Origin: Takifugu bimaculatus
Taxonomy: Eukaryota > Chordata > Actinopteri > Tetraodontiformes > Tetraodontidae
Assembly (NCBI GenBank): GCA_004026145.2
Contig: CP034975.1
Location: 20,712,213 to 20,776,212 of the forward strand
DNA length: 64,000 nucleotides
Direction: 5' to 3'
In this document: positions 34,316 to 46,599 of the stretch, in pieces
How the letters are laid out: each line of letters starts with the position of its first letter
How positions within the stretch are numbered: position 1 is the stretch's first letter
Notes under the pieces: model-generated
Database searches by the model: none
Told to the model about the DNA's origin: nothing
What the model saw: only the letters and a program-made list of their open reading frames with translations
Program-made: the position numbers and the translations under genes

Positions 34316-36849
34316 AGGATTGTTGCGGTGTTTTGTCTCTTTTTTTGTATGGAACAAACAAATAATATCACACTAACTTTGAAATAAACACACAGGAGCT
34401 GCTTCACATTCTGTTTGTGTCTGGAAAAAATTGGGCAACATCCCATGATTGAATGACCTTGTTTGCAAAACGAATAATAAGTTTCACTTAAGCAATTACA
34501 GAATTGTTACTGGGATCCAGACTGATCAGTGAGAACAAAGAGAACAAGAGAACAAATGGATTCACTTAATCAACCTGACAATGTTGTGGCCCTACATCAT
34601 CAACAAAGTTCCCTGCCATTAAATGAAGTGATGTGAGTTAGCATCTCTTCAGCAGTCACATATGTCCAACAGTAGTTCATAAGCACAACTGACCCCCCAG
34701 TAATTGCTCAATTGTTGGTAACATTTGAAATGGCTAAAGACATAGCTTAATTACAATACTTTTTGTTAAATAATTCCAGTTATCTAAAAATCTGACTGTT
34801 GCATCATTGCTTTTGTTTGGAACAATTCCCTTAAGTGGGATTTAGTTTAGTCTCTGATCTCTTACTGTGCAAAGTTTGAGTTAATATCCTTCCAAAGTCC
34901 AGTCTTTACCTCCTTTAGGATAGCACAATGATAATAGATCCCAAATCAATCCTACAACCTCTATCAGTGCCAGAGACCCCCCCAACACACACACACACAC
35001 ACACACACCCACGCACGCGCACACACACACACGCACACACAAACACACACACAAACATTTCTCCAACACACAAACACACATTTATTGATCTGTTGTTGAC
35101 ATTCTGGTGAGACACAAACACTTATGTGTTTTGCAACTTTTTTTTTAGGGGAAATGATGTCAATAAATATATAGATAAGAATTGAGGCCTAAATTCTTGC
35201 TTTTGGTGCATTTATTCAAAGGGGTTGCTTGGATGGATTAATATTCCAGTTGTAGCAGACCGTATAAGCACACATTGCATCTATGGAAATCATTGCAATT
35301 TTGTATACAATTCTAGTAATTACAGCTTACACCTGATAAAATTTCACAGCTTTTTTGGGGTACGGTTGCCTCTGTGGTTCTGTTGTTCCTTGTTGTTTGC
35401 CCACACTTCCACCATTTCCCCTGAGACCAAACACAAACACAATATCCAGTACTGATTTTTCTCTTCACCTTCACCATGAGATAACTGCTTCTTACTATCG
35501 GCGATAATCCTGCAGCCTCTGTTCTGAGAAACATCCAGCACTCCCCTGCATGCGCAATGAGTCAGGGACACGCGTCCCTGTACTCTCACAGTCCCCCACT
35601 GCCAATCAGCTGTTTTTAGCATTCATAATTAAATGACATAATTGGAAATGAGGCAAAAATAAGGTGAATCATGGCATCGGTGAAGGACAACATTTGCTGC
35701 AAGGAAAACAACTTGATGTATTTCTTGTGTGTAGAATTACAGTAATCGAGTAATTGTTGTTAATGTGGACCGTGCATTTATCATTATCACGGGACACGAG
35801 CGTCAATATCAGTACAAGCGTCAGAGCACCAGAGCAGGACCAGTGTTGCAGTGCTGGTGAGAACAGAGTGTACCGCACGGTAACGGAGGGACAGGACATA
35901 GCAGCGGTACTGCTGAAATTCTCTTTCTCTTGAAACATCACAATTGAGAAACCTCTTGGCAAGAGAGTGGACTGTAATCTGGCGGGGAAAACAGCAGGGA
36001 AAGCAGTGCTCTGCTCGGTTGTGATGTCATATTTCTAACCCCCCCAAAAAAACAACAGCACTATAAAGCATACTAATATCAGAGCTGGGTTTTCATTACA
36101 TGCGTCATCGAACACAAATGTCGGAAGTATATTTGACCAGTTATGATGGTGGTTGAGTAAGCGTCTCCTACTCGTTGGTCAGCAACACAAGGCACACGTG
36201 TTGCAACTGGCACATGGCAGAAAAACAGTTGGCGTTTAGACAATCAGCAGTCTCTGTGCAGCATGCAAAGTTCTCTGGTAAACAAAGCAACAGCTTTAGG
36301 CGTGGTCTGTCCCATCCTATTTATTCTGACAATGAAACCTCTGGTTAATGTTTCTCATGCCGCTTATTTGGAAATTGGTGATTTCATGATCACAACAGTT
36401 AATGTAAAATCAACGGATCTGCACTAAAATTGTCCAGCCACTTTAAACTTTCCCAAATGCAAATTATAAAGTTACAATTTTGTAAAATCAATGGAAGAAG
36501 ACACATGTGCTTCATCACAGTACAGCTTATTGCGCAAATCTGATTCTTGGAATCTTACATGAAATTGAGGATGATATAATGGAACGTGAATAAAAATGTC
36601 GAGACCGGCATTTTTCTACAACTAAACATGTGAGAGACCAAGTGAGATATTTATACCTGGTGTGATGGGGGAATAAAAATGAGAAGGTAAATATGGCTCT
36701 TAAGTGCTTTGCTCATGTCATGCCTTCACATAGTCAAACCCAAAACCCAGAAGCAAATGTTAGAATTTATTGTTAACATGGAAAATTTAAAAGAGCTACC
36801 ATGTTTTTATTGCTTGTTTGGGGGTGTCAGGACCTGGGTTTCTAGTCAC
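34316..36849. other. Intergenic region downstream of rasd1
   Basis: No gene recognised. It contains a long CA-type repeat at 34,984-35,065 and three AGAACA repeats at 34,532-34,554 (see findings). The many small open frames show no domains. Confidence 0.55.
34984..35065. repeat. (CA)n compound microsatellite
   Basis: CA dinucleotides with CGCA and AACA interruptions. Confidence 0.85.
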
Positions 36850-36851
36850 TA

Positions 36852-38401
36852 CAGGGAGTGCAGAATTATTAGGCAAGTTGTAATTTTGAGGATTAATTTT
36901 ATTATTGAACAACAGCCATGTTCTTAATGAACCCAAAAGACTCATTAATATCAAAGCTGAATATTTTTGGGAGTTGGAGTGGGGCTTTTTTAGTTTTAGC
37001 TATTTTAGGAGGATATCTGTGTGCAGGTGACTATTACTTTGTGCATAATTATTAGGCAACTTAACAAAAAACGAATATATACCCATTTCAATTATTTATT
37101 TTCACCAGGGAAACCAATATAACAGCTCAACAATCACAAATATACATTTCTGACATTCAAAAACAAATCAGTGACCAATATAGCCACCTTTCTTTGCAAG
37201 GACACTCAAAAGCCTGCCATCCATGGATTCTGTCAGTGTTTTGATCTGTTCCCGATCAACATTGCGTGCAGCAGCAACCACAGCCTCCCAGACACTGTTC
37301 AGAGAGGTGGACTGTTTTCCCTCCTTGTAAATCTCACATTTGATGAGGGACCACAGGTTCTCTGTGGGGTTCAGATCAGGTGAACAAGGAGGCCATGTCA
37401 TTAGTTTTTCTTCTTTTAGTCCCTTTCTTGCCAGCCAGGCTGTGGAGTACTTGGATGCATGTGATGGAGCATTGTCCTGCATGAAAATCATGTTTTTTCT
37501 TGAAGGATGCGGACTTCTTCCTGTACCACTGCTTGAAGAAGGTGTCTTCCAGAAACTGGCAGTAGGACTGGGAGTTGAGCTTTAATCCATCATCAACCCG
37601 AAAAGGCCCCACAAGCTCATCTTTGATGATACCAGCTCATACCAGTACCCCACCTCCACCTTGATGTCACCTGAGTCGGACTGGAGCTCTCTGCCCTTTG
37701 CCAATCCAGCCACGGGCCCATCCATCTGGCCCATCAAGACTCACTCTCATTTCATCAGTCCATAAAACCTTAGAAAAATCAGTCTTGAGATATTTCTTGG
37801 CCCAGTCTTGACGCTTCAGCTTGTGTCTTGTTCAGTGGTGGTGGTTTTTCAGCCTCTCTTACCTTGGCCATGTCTCTGAGTATTGCACACCTTGTGCGTT
37901 TGGGCACTCCAGTGATGTTGCAGCTCTGAAATATGGCAAAACTGGTGGCAAGTGGCATCTTGGCAGCTGCACGCTTGACTTTTCTCAGTTCATGGGCAGT
38001 TATTTTGTGCCTTGGTTTTTCCACACACTTCTTGCGACCCTGTTGACTATTTTGAAGGAAACGCTTGATTGTTCGCTGATCATGCTTCAGAAGCTTGGCT
38101 ATTTTAGGAGTGCTGCATCTCTCTGCAACATATCTCACTATTTTTGACTTTTCGGAGCCTGTAAAGTCCCTCTTCTGACCCATTTTACCAAAGGAAAGGA
38201 CGTTGCCTAATAATTATGCATACCTGATATGGGGTGTTGATGTCATGAGACAACACCACTTCTCATTACAGAGATGCACATCACCTGATATGCTTAATTG
38301 GTAGTGGGCTTTCCAGCCTATACAGCTTGGAGTAAGACAATGTGCATATAGAGGATGATGTGGTCAAAATACTCTTTTGCCTAATAATTCTGCACTCCCT
38401 G
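36852..38401 (-). mobile_element. Tc1-like transposon, DD37E type, near full length
   Basis: 1,550 bp with intact inverted ends (CAGGGAGTGCAGAATTATTA and its complement) and flanking TA duplications at 36,850-36,851 and 38,402-38,403. 'Attattaggcaa' is repeated inside both ends. The transposase is encoded on the minus strand and frameshifted. All three catalytic acidic residues can be read: W-T-D-E near 37,760, QDNAPSH and PTENLW. The last two have 37 residues between them by hand count. Confidence 0.9.
37168..38183 (-). pseudogene. Tc1-like DD37E transposase, frameshifted
   Basis: The N-terminal part (37,779-38,183) starts MGQKRDFTGSEKSKIVRYV and contains the helix-turn-helix DNA-binding region with PKIAKLLKHDQRTIKRFLQ. 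It leaves frame just before the first catalytic Asp. The middle (37,376-37,612) and C-terminal (37,168-37,491) parts lie in other frames and end KKGGYIGH. At least two frame changes prevent a complete product. The damage is slight compared with the other elements here, so this insertion appears relatively recent. Confidence 0.85.
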
Positions 38402-38403
38402 TA

Positions 38404-40430
38404 GTGAGCAATCATCACCTGGCATAATGTATAAATCCACCTGTTGTCAATTATTGTTCCATTACCACACGAAAGAATTTGGGGCATTGGAATTAATTGG
38501 AATCAACCTTTATATTGTGATTAACCAGGAGGGATCCACAGCTACCCAGTGAATCATCAATTGGCCAACTAGATGTCTGCTTAGTGGAGCATTAGTATTT
38601 AATCCTACTTGCTTTCCTTGTGTTGTATGATGAAATCAAAATTGCATAACCTTTGCGGAAACAATGGTGCGCGTAAACATATTTTTCATTGCACAAAAGT
38701 GACCGCTACATCTCAGAAATTTAATGTCAGCCACCTCGAAGCAGCTGTCAAACAGTCCAATCTCCCAGCCATTTGATTGCCTGCAGACACTGTTCCACCA
38801 AGAGGTGAGTAATAAAGGTCTCCCAGGTCTGTCTTAAGTGAACAGAAGATGGTAGCTGACTCAACACTGCCACGGTGTTTGAGAACACTGAGTAATAAGA
38901 CGAGAGCTGATCTCAAGCACACAGTGGTGTCAGATGTTTGTACAAGCTAAAATGAGATGCCTTGCACCACTGTGGTGATTTCTATACCTGCACCCATCCA
39001 ACCACATTGACAATTCACAAGAAGCTGGTTTGAGGATACTTTGAATTTGTTTTTTTTCAGAGTGAGGGAAAAATCCGACCTGCATTCACTCAGTTTACCA
39101 CTCAAGGCTGAATGGAACAATTGTAGCACAACCAAACATGCAGAGGAAAAACTCATCTCGGGTAATCAGGGATCACTCCTTCTACTGCAGCAATTCCATC
39201 TCTGTGGAAATGTTGCCCATTTCTGTCAGTTACAGGAGGAATTCATGTTTTGGGTGTCTCCCCCCGAATAGCAAATATCCGTGCATGAATTTGGGGCATA
39301 ATTTAGAATTCTGCATTTGTTAACAGGAATTGCTGTGTGCATGTAATTGGGAATGCCTTGCTTTTTTACTGTGTGTGAGCTGCATGAGCCTGAACAAACT
39401 CCCATCACTTGATATCAGCCTTTTAGGCGTGAACTCTTTATTCATGTGGATTAAATAATGATAAATAACGGCCTCAATTACATCTATTCAGTTTTATTAG
39501 TCCTTGGCACTGACTGGATGTTACAGTCTTGTTCTTGTTCCGAGGAATGCATGCAGGCACATGATGTACACTACAGAGTACAGAAAATTACACCCCTACA
39601 GGGTTTAAGATCACTTTTGAAGCACGTGAGGCCAGGTTGCATGTATTGCATTTGTTCCAACACTCTGTGATTGGTCCCACCGGTGGCTGCCCACATCCTG
39701 TTCCAGACACAGCAACGTACGGTCAAACAGCCTCTGGTTAGACAGTAACAGCCAGTGGAAGTGAGGCATGACTGAAAGTTAAACATTCATGACTTCATTA
39801 AAGCTTTATTTACTTATATGCATCTGACAGAACTATTTTTCTTACTCCTCCCGGAGAAGCCATTTATTTATTTATTTTATTCAAAGGATAATGCAACAGA
39901 ACACTTATTAAATTAAAGGAATGGTTTATATAGAATTCACAGTAAAATGTATTTATATCTTTAGTTACAGGCAGTTAATATACCATTTAATATATTTTGT
40001 TAGAAAATTGCCAAATATAATCAACCAATTATACATAAAAAACAAACAAATAAGATAGAATGAAACAGAACAGAATGAAAGCAAATCATTGCACATAGAG
40101 TGACTATAAGAACCATTTACTGAGGATGGGCTCATGTTTGACTGTATCATTTGAAATGTTTCAAATCAGACTGCATGTGCATTTCTCTGAGTTTTTACCA
40201 CTAGAAGGGCAGCCTAGAGGGCACTGTGGTGGATTTTAGCTAATGTAAGGAGGAAACTGTGAAAAGGTAACTGGTGGGTGTTTTTACTTACTACAGGTTG
40301 GGATGGGTTGGTAGAATGTATCTCATCAGATCAGATTTTATACTTTAACCACCACAGAGGACAGTTTATGGTAAGGGAGACCACTGAGCTCTCAGAAAGA
40401 ATGAATGCAGCAGAATATTTTTCTAGCCTT
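38404..40430. other. Intergenic, no gene seen
   Basis: AT-rich sequence with short open frames only. No recognisable domain, repeat or RNA. Confidence 0.5.
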
Positions 40431-40735
40431 GTCCAGATTTGTCTTGCTACAACGCCATCTCTGAGCTCTTCAAGGAGTTCTTTTGACCTCATTGATCTCA
40501 ATTTAGCTCTGATCTGTGGGACTGGCATTAAGGCCTTATTGAGACAGGTGTGTTCCTTAAGTATCAGGTCCAATCCATTTGAATGAAAACAGATGGAATC
40601 TGATGAGGATGTAGAACCACCTCAAAGCTGAACAAGGACAAGGACAGCACCTGAATGACCTCCACAAGTGTGACAACAAATATTGTGGATACATGTTCAT
40701 GTGATATTTCTTTTTTGTTTCTTATTAGGCTCTCC
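40430..40735 (+). repeat. Degenerate DNA-transposon-like interspersed repeat
   Basis: A recognisable order of phrases (ttcttttgacctcat, ctgtgggactggcattaagg, gacaggtgtgttcctt, gtagaaccacctcaaag, ggacagcacctgaatga, catgtgatatttc) matches a widespread fish non-autonomous repeat usually linked to Tc1-type ends. No terminal repeats or duplications are clear, so the edges are approximate. Confidence 0.5.
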
Positions 40736-40739
40736 AATG

Positions 40740-42274
40740 AGCTTAGAAGAAGCCAACATACTGTACCTCACTCATTCTGCTCCCAGGGCAAAACCACATG
40801 ACCTGAAGCTGATTTTACTCCCTCCTCTATGTAGTAAGGCATTGATGCATTTTGTTCACAGCAAACAGCTCTTGGACGCTCAAGTAAGTGTCATAACAAA
40901 CAGATGACTTCTGAATCTTGTGTGTGATGATAATCAGTTCCTCCAAAGGCTGACAGGAGAGAAAAATTCAATTACTGATGACATAAGGCTTCTCCATCAA
41001 AGATCCCTCTGATGTGTGTGGGCCGACCTGCTGACGCGCAACATCACTCAAGCGAAAACAATATCCCAGGCCTCTTAAAGCCATGTAAGGAGGGCACCAG
41101 GAATCAGCCCGTTGATGGATTTGATGTGTCACAGGTGGGCGATGACTCAAAGTCTTCAAGGGCGTAATTGGCATGTACCAGTGCATGCACCCAGCCTGCT
41201 GACAGTTCTTCATGTCACATCTGCTAACACTCTGCTAATGCAGGCTGTTATAAAAAGATGTAGATCTCCGAGGCAACGCCAAGTGATAGAAGGGCTGCTT
41301 TAGTCGTACTGCTCCATCTTAATGTCGCTTAAATGGAAAAGTAGCTTGTCTCAATCAGTAGTTTCAATCAACAGTCAGAACTGGGGTATGACACATGCCT
41401 TTTTGGTTGTTACTCCTTGCACATTGGATTTTTTCCTGCCTTTTTTATACCCAACATTGGAGCCTGTGTGAGCTGTGCATTAATGTGTCACACTGACCCA
41501 AGTCTTCTAGTAATAATTGTGATTAAAAGCGCAGCAGCTCAATGGGGTGAGAACATAATATGAAAGGCTAAGAAGGGTGCCATATAGAGACATATTCCTC
41601 GGGGTTGACATTTTTATCAATGCTATTGTTGTCCTTGAGGGTCAATTTCTACATCCAGCATTTGTTGTATTTTTTGTGTTGCAAATTGTTGACACTGTCT
41701 GATCTTTGGCAAAGCATGACAAATGCAATAAATACTAAATAACATGATTTTGGGACCAAACAGTTTTGGGACCAAATATGGATATTGGAAGTATTTTTCT
41801 GGATGCACAGGACAGCTCAAGTCCTAAAAACAATAGTATCTAAATGTCACTTGCAGTCCATCACTGCTGATGAAATAAGGAATTTATTGCTATTAGCTGT
41901 TAGTAATACTCTGTTTGGATGTCGTATGATTAAGCACCTAGAGTAAATTTTGATTGTAACAGAGGCTATATAAATAAAGATTGAATTATTCATTTGTTGG
42001 TCAGCTTCAGGAATGTCATTGTTTTTTTTCAAATAATTTGAATTCTTTTTTACAGGGAATGAAAAAGGAAAGAGCATTCATGGAGGCCAACTGATCAACT
42101 GAAAAAAAAAATTAAAAAAACATAATCAATGTTGCCTACTGAGCAGATAAGGGCGGATTATGTAAAAGTCCCAGTTCTACTCACGTTATGACTGTTCTGA
42201 GGATTTGCTCCTGGAAAGATCCCACATAAGTATAAGCATGTGGTTTGGCTTTTCTAGACTGTCAATTATCTACT
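40740..42274. other. Intergenic, no gene seen
   Basis: No supported gene. An L2 tail remnant lies near 41.9 kb and an A-rich run near 42,102-42,120. Confidence 0.5.
41930..41995 (+). repeat. L2-type 3' tail, terminal fragment
   Basis: Only the last part is present: 'gcacctagagtaaattttga' through 'tataaataaagattgaatt'. It matches the ends of the longer copies. Confidence 0.7.
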
Positions 42275-42276
42275 TA

Positions 42277-43292
42277 CCGTATTTTCACGACTATAAGACG
42301 CACCTAAAACACTGAGATTTTCTCAAAAATCGACGGTGCGCCTTATAATATGGAGCGCCTTGTGTGTGGACTGAGTTCCAAAATCTGCTGTGTGCCTTTG
42401 GTGGGTGCACTACGCCAATCGATTAGCGGCACACCTACGTGTAAGGATCCTCTAAAATGGCGCCGGTCAAGTGAGACGCGTATGAATGAGGCTTACTTTA
42501 AACTGCAGGCCATCCAATATGCGGCTGAAAATGGCAGTCGAGCAATCGCTTTATGAGGCATCTCTCCATACGCGCGAGGACCACTGTTGCGCAGTGGCTG
42601 CCTGCGGATTACCAGGAGAGGGTAGCCATCTTCGGCACCTACTGCCGCGACAAGATAACCGCGCCCAGCCACATCACCAACATGGATGAGATCCCTCGGA
42701 CTTTTAACATCCCTTTGAGAGAAAGGGATGGAGAAAAAGGGACCAGCGTGGTGGCGATACGTACAATGGGGCACAAGAAGTCGTTGTTCCATGTGGTTCT
42801 CAGCTGCCACGGAAATGGACAGAGCGCTGGGTGACGGAAGGCGAACACTCCTTCACAAAAACTATGAGGCAGCGGCGGGCAAGTTATGCCATCATATGCG
42901 GGTGGATTGTAGACGCATGGGCTATGATACCGTCTTCATGTACTGTATTGTAAGAGCTTTCACAAAATCAACACTGAACCGGAACCGGTCAGTGAGTCCG
43001 ATTCAGATGATTAAGAAGAGGAATTCGGGATGTTGGACATTGAAATAGTGCAGCTGTTTAATTCAGATACAGAAGATGAAAACTTTGATGGTTTTGTGGC
43101 GGAAGAATGAATATTTTGTTCAATAAATGTGTTGATACTCACTGTTTTACTTCCGTTGTCATTTTTTAATGTATGTTTCAGCATGCACCTAACAATACGA
43201 TGCGCCTTATGTATGTTTTAAATACAGATATAGCACCCATAACTGAGACTGCGCCTTTTAATAGAGTGTGCCTTATGGTCGTGAAAATAGGG
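42277..43292 (+). mobile_element. Pogo-like transposon, copy 2
   Basis: 1,016 bp with CCGTATTTTCACGACTATAA at the left, its imperfect complement at the right and TA duplications at 42,275-42,276 and 43,293-43,294. The plus-strand coding remnant begins MAPVK then meets a stop, retains KLQAIQYAAENGSR (helix-turn-helix) and a DDE_1-like core, and ends DGFVAEE as copy 1 does. It has several frame breaks and a different deletion from copy 1. Confidence 0.82.
42457..43110 (+). pseudogene. Pogo-like transposase remnant
   Basis: The best piece (42,553-42,834) carries TVAQWLPADYQERV and then ITNMDEIPRTFNIP with the first catalytic Asp, KGTSVVAIRTMGHKKS and VVLSCHGNG, a pattern typical of DDE_1 (pogo/Tigger/jerky) transposases. 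A large part of the catalytic core after that is missing or scrambled. A stop after codon 5 and frameshifts make it non-functional. Confidence 0.7.
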
Positions 43293-43329
43293 TAAATGTA
43301 TCCCAACAACTAAAATAAAAATGTATTAA

Positions 43330-43445
43330 CAAACCTCTCAGAAATAGATTAGCTGATCACGTCATCTATCTGAATGGTATTTCTATGACATCTCGTTTGT
43401 CTGGGAAGAATCTTGGAATAACCTTTGACCAAGCTCGATCCTTTA
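43330..43445 (+). repeat. L2-type LINE reverse transcriptase fragment
   Basis: The plus strand reads LADHVIYLNGISMTSRL.GKNLGITFDQARSFNSHNK, the conserved block of fish L2-type pol proteins. It breaks off where the restriction-endonuclease LINE begins, and the matching L2 3' tail resumes at 44,060-44,305. Confidence 0.65.
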
Positions 43446-43499
43446 ATTCGCATAATAAAAAACCCCTGAGGAGCACATTTCGGGAGTGTGTAGAAAAGC

Positions 43500-44050
43500 T
43501 GCTCCTGTGCATTTGCTTCGAAACCCCACATCCTCACTGACTAAGAAGAAGCTCTTAGCGCGTTGTTCGAATATCCGCATGGAGAACAAGCAGGCCAAGA
43601 TCCTGTGGGACTTCCAGATCCAGACTGACAAGATGGTGGTGGCCAATCAGCCTGACATAGGGGTGATAGATAAACACCAGAAAACAGTGGTGGTGATAGA
43701 TGTAGCAATCCCAAGTGATAGCAACATCAGAAAGAAGGAACACGAGATGGCTGGAGAAGTACCAAGGGCTGAAAGAGGAGATAGAGAGACTGTGGGGTAT
43801 GAAGGCAATAGTGATACTAGGGGCAGTAACACGCAAGCTGAGTAGATGGCTCCAACAGATACCAGGAACCACATCAGAGATCTCTGTCCAAAAGAGCGCA
43901 GTCCTAGGAGCAGCTAACCCTTGGGTAACCCTCATATTCCCTCGCCTCTGGTAGAAGACCCAAGTCTGAAGGAGGCACTGCCCAGGAGGGCGAGGAAGAG
44001 GTTTGGATTGTGGCAGCATGATATAAATATATGGATTATATGCACAATAT
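43500..44050 (+). mobile_element. Restriction-like-endonuclease LINE, 3' end
   Basis: 5'-truncated copy coding for the C-terminal endonuclease part of an R2/R4/Rex6-type non-LTR retrotransposon. ENKQAKILWDFQIQTDKMVVANQPD...VVVIDVAIPSDSNIRKKE is followed, after a frameshift, by LEKYQGLKEEIERLWGMK and SRWLQQIPGTTSEISVQKSA. The PD...D...AIPSD...K arrangement fits a PD-(D/E)xK nuclease. It ends with the same gaggcac...caggagggcgaggaaga sequence as the copy at 47.7 kb. The left boundary is uncertain. Confidence 0.75.
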
Positions 44051-44059
44051 GATGTATGT

Positions 44060-44305
44060 GTCTGTTATTTCTCCTGTTCCTGTCCATTCCCTTGTCTCTC
44101 CTTATTTTCCTCCTTACCCATGTGTTATCAGCAGCAGGTTCCCCCAAGTATGAACCAGGTCCTGCTCAAGGCTTCTTCCTGTTAAAAGGGAGGTTTTCCT
44201 GCCTCTGTTGCTTGTTTCGGTGTCATGCTCTGGATTTCTGTAAAGTGACCCAGGAGACAGTATCAGTTGTAACAGAGGCTTTGTTGATAAAGTTGATTTG
44301 AACTC
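44060..44305 (+). repeat. L2-type 3' tail
   Basis: Contains 'gaaccaggtcctgctcaagg', 'cttcctgttaaaagggaggt' and a diverged end 'gttgataaagttgatttgaa'. Together with 43,330-43,445 it looks like one L2 interrupted by the endonuclease LINE. Confidence 0.75.
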
Positions 44306-45205
44306 AAGTCAAGTCATTGAATCTGTTGCTATGTCCAGTTGACTTCTGAACAGCAGCCTTGCTGTTTGGTAGAATTAATATTTTTTCAACAGGCTTTTTT
44401 TTAACCTTTTTTAAAAAACTTTTTACAAAAGATGCCATGCATTTCCCGTCACATTTTCCAGCAGCGATTCAATGATAAAGAAAATGTAATGTAATGTTTG
44501 TATAAAGGCTGCATGTCCAGCTATCATCAATAACCTTTATTATTTACAATTAATAAGTAACTTTTAATGGGATCCCTCCCTTAGTACACATCAGCAAATG
44601 TATGATCATACAGTTAGGGACAGGATGTCCTACATCCCACATTGCCAAATATTGACCATGTTCTAGGACTACACATTGTTGTTCATGCTGATTTGTGTGG
44701 TCACACATGTGACTTAAATCATTAAGCTGTCAACTCTGCTCTCAGGAGTGACATTCAGCAATGACAACAGCTCCTACACCTTTGAAGTTTGACACCTTCC
44801 GAGATAGTGAGTAACATGCAACATGTGGTAGACACTCACTCTGTTTGTGCTTGCATCAGTTGTCATCAGCCAGGACTAGGTAACAGCAGAGTGACATCTT
44901 AAGGAGTCACAATGAATTATGAGGGTAAAAAAGCAAATAATGAGCAGAATTATTATCATGATTTTGTGGCATTCGTGTGGCATATCAGCACAAGTTCATT
45001 TATTGAATATTTCAAAGAATAACAGTATTGCTTTTCATGAGGCGAGGGACCTTCAAGGCAGGTGAATCAGCTGAAATTTAGATTTTCTTTTTAAATGACT
45101 AAAGGTGATTTGATATTTCTAAGTTCAGAACAATGTTCATGGTCCTGTTGTGCCATAATTGTTTTTCACATTACATTCAACTTTAATAAAAATGAGTGCT
45201 ACAAC
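44306..45205. other. Intergenic spacer
   Basis: No gene or recognisable repeat seen. Confidence 0.5.
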
Positions 45206-45266
45206 TGTAAATGAGGGGGAAAATGAGGGGCCCTCCTGGGCGGTGCCTTCTTCAGACTCGGGTCCT

Positions 45267-45785
45267 CTACCAGAGGCCTGGGATTCTGAGGGTTCTACGC
45301 AGGATTTCAGCTGTTCCTAGGACTGAACTCTTCTGTACAGAGATCTCTGATATGGTTCCTGGTATCTGCTGGAGCCATCTACTCAGCTTGGGGGTTACAG
45401 CCCCTAGTGTCCCAATCACTACTGGGACCACTGTTGCCTTCACACCCCACATTTTCTCTATCTCCGCTTTCAGCTCTTGGTATTTTTCTAGCTGCGCGTT
45501 TTCTTTCTTTCTGATGTTGCTATCACTTGGGATTGCTACATCTATCACCACCACTGTCTTCTGATGTTTATCCACAGCCACAGTGTCAGACTGATTGGCC
45601 ACCACCATCTTGTCAGCCTGGATCTTGAAGTCCCACAGGATCTTGGCCTGCTTGTTCTCTATCACTTTCAGTGGTGTCTCCCACCTAAACCCTGAAACCT
45701 CCAGTCCATACTCAGTGCAGATGTTCCTGTACACTATGCCAGCCACCTGGTTATGCCGCTCCATGTATGCCTTGCCTGCCAACAT
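45267..45785 (-). pseudogene. LINE C-terminal endonuclease domain remnant
   Basis: 172 open codons. MLAGKAYMERHNQVAGIVYRN is followed by NKQAKILWDFKIQADKMVVANQSD, VVVIDVAIPSDSNIRKKE and LGAVTPKLSRWLQQIPGTISEIS, ending RTLRIPGLW. The usual Pro-Asp nuclease dipeptide reads Ser-Asp here (NQSD), suggesting decay of the active site. The upstream Cys/His finger (CRL..EAPRESSIS) is out of frame. Confidence 0.8.
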
Positions 45786-46599
45786 CTTGCACTTCGCTGT
45801 GATATGCTGGACTCTCTCGGGGCTTCACGCAGCCTACACCTGTGGTCTTGTCTGGTATGGTAGACCACAGCTTCTATTGCTCCGGTGTTCAAGGCTTGTT
45901 CTTGTGCAGCCATAAGGAGTGCCTCTGTGCTGTCTTTCAGTCCAGCCTTTGCCAGCCTCTGATATGTTTTCTCAGTATCAGCCACTTCCTCAATTTGTTG
46001 GTGGTACATACCGTACAGGGGCTTGTCCTGTCATTGTAGTCACTCGGGCTCCTCCTCCTTGCTCGGTTTTTCGTTGCCTGAGGCATTCACTCAGCAGCTG
46101 GTCAGTGGGGGCCATCATCTTGATGTATTCTCGGAGGCTTGTTGTTTCCTATTGGACAGTAGTTTGGACACTTATTAGTCCTCCGCCCCATTCCTTTCGC
46201 TTTGTGTACAGCCTCAGGACACTGGACTTAGGGTGAAACCCTCCATGCATGATAAGGAGCTTCCTTGTCTAGATATCAATGGCTTGTATCTCTTCCAGTG
46301 GCCAGGATATTACAGTATGCCCGCAGGGTATCTGATTACTGGCAGGGCATAGGTGTTTAGGGCCTGGGTCTGATTCTTACCATTCAGCTGACTTTTCAGG
46401 ACCTGCCTTAACCTCTTTCGGTATTTGGCTGTGGCTGCCTCCTCATGGTTACCTGTGGGATCCCTAGGTATTTGTAATTGTCCTGCACATCTGTTATATT
46501 TACTTCAGGTAGTTCAACCCCATCAGTTGTGATCTCCTTTCCTCTTCTAGATATCATCTGCCCGTATTTATCTAGACTGAATGATGTCCCATCTTTGCT

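Noticed and set aside
34881..35121. Cys/Val-rich open frames over the CA repeat
   Set aside because: They are six-frame translations of a microsatellite, not genes.
40683..40907. 74-codon plus-strand frame after a ttcttattag that looks like a splice acceptor
   Set aside because: No recognised domain, no partner exons, and the left part overlaps a degenerate interspersed repeat.
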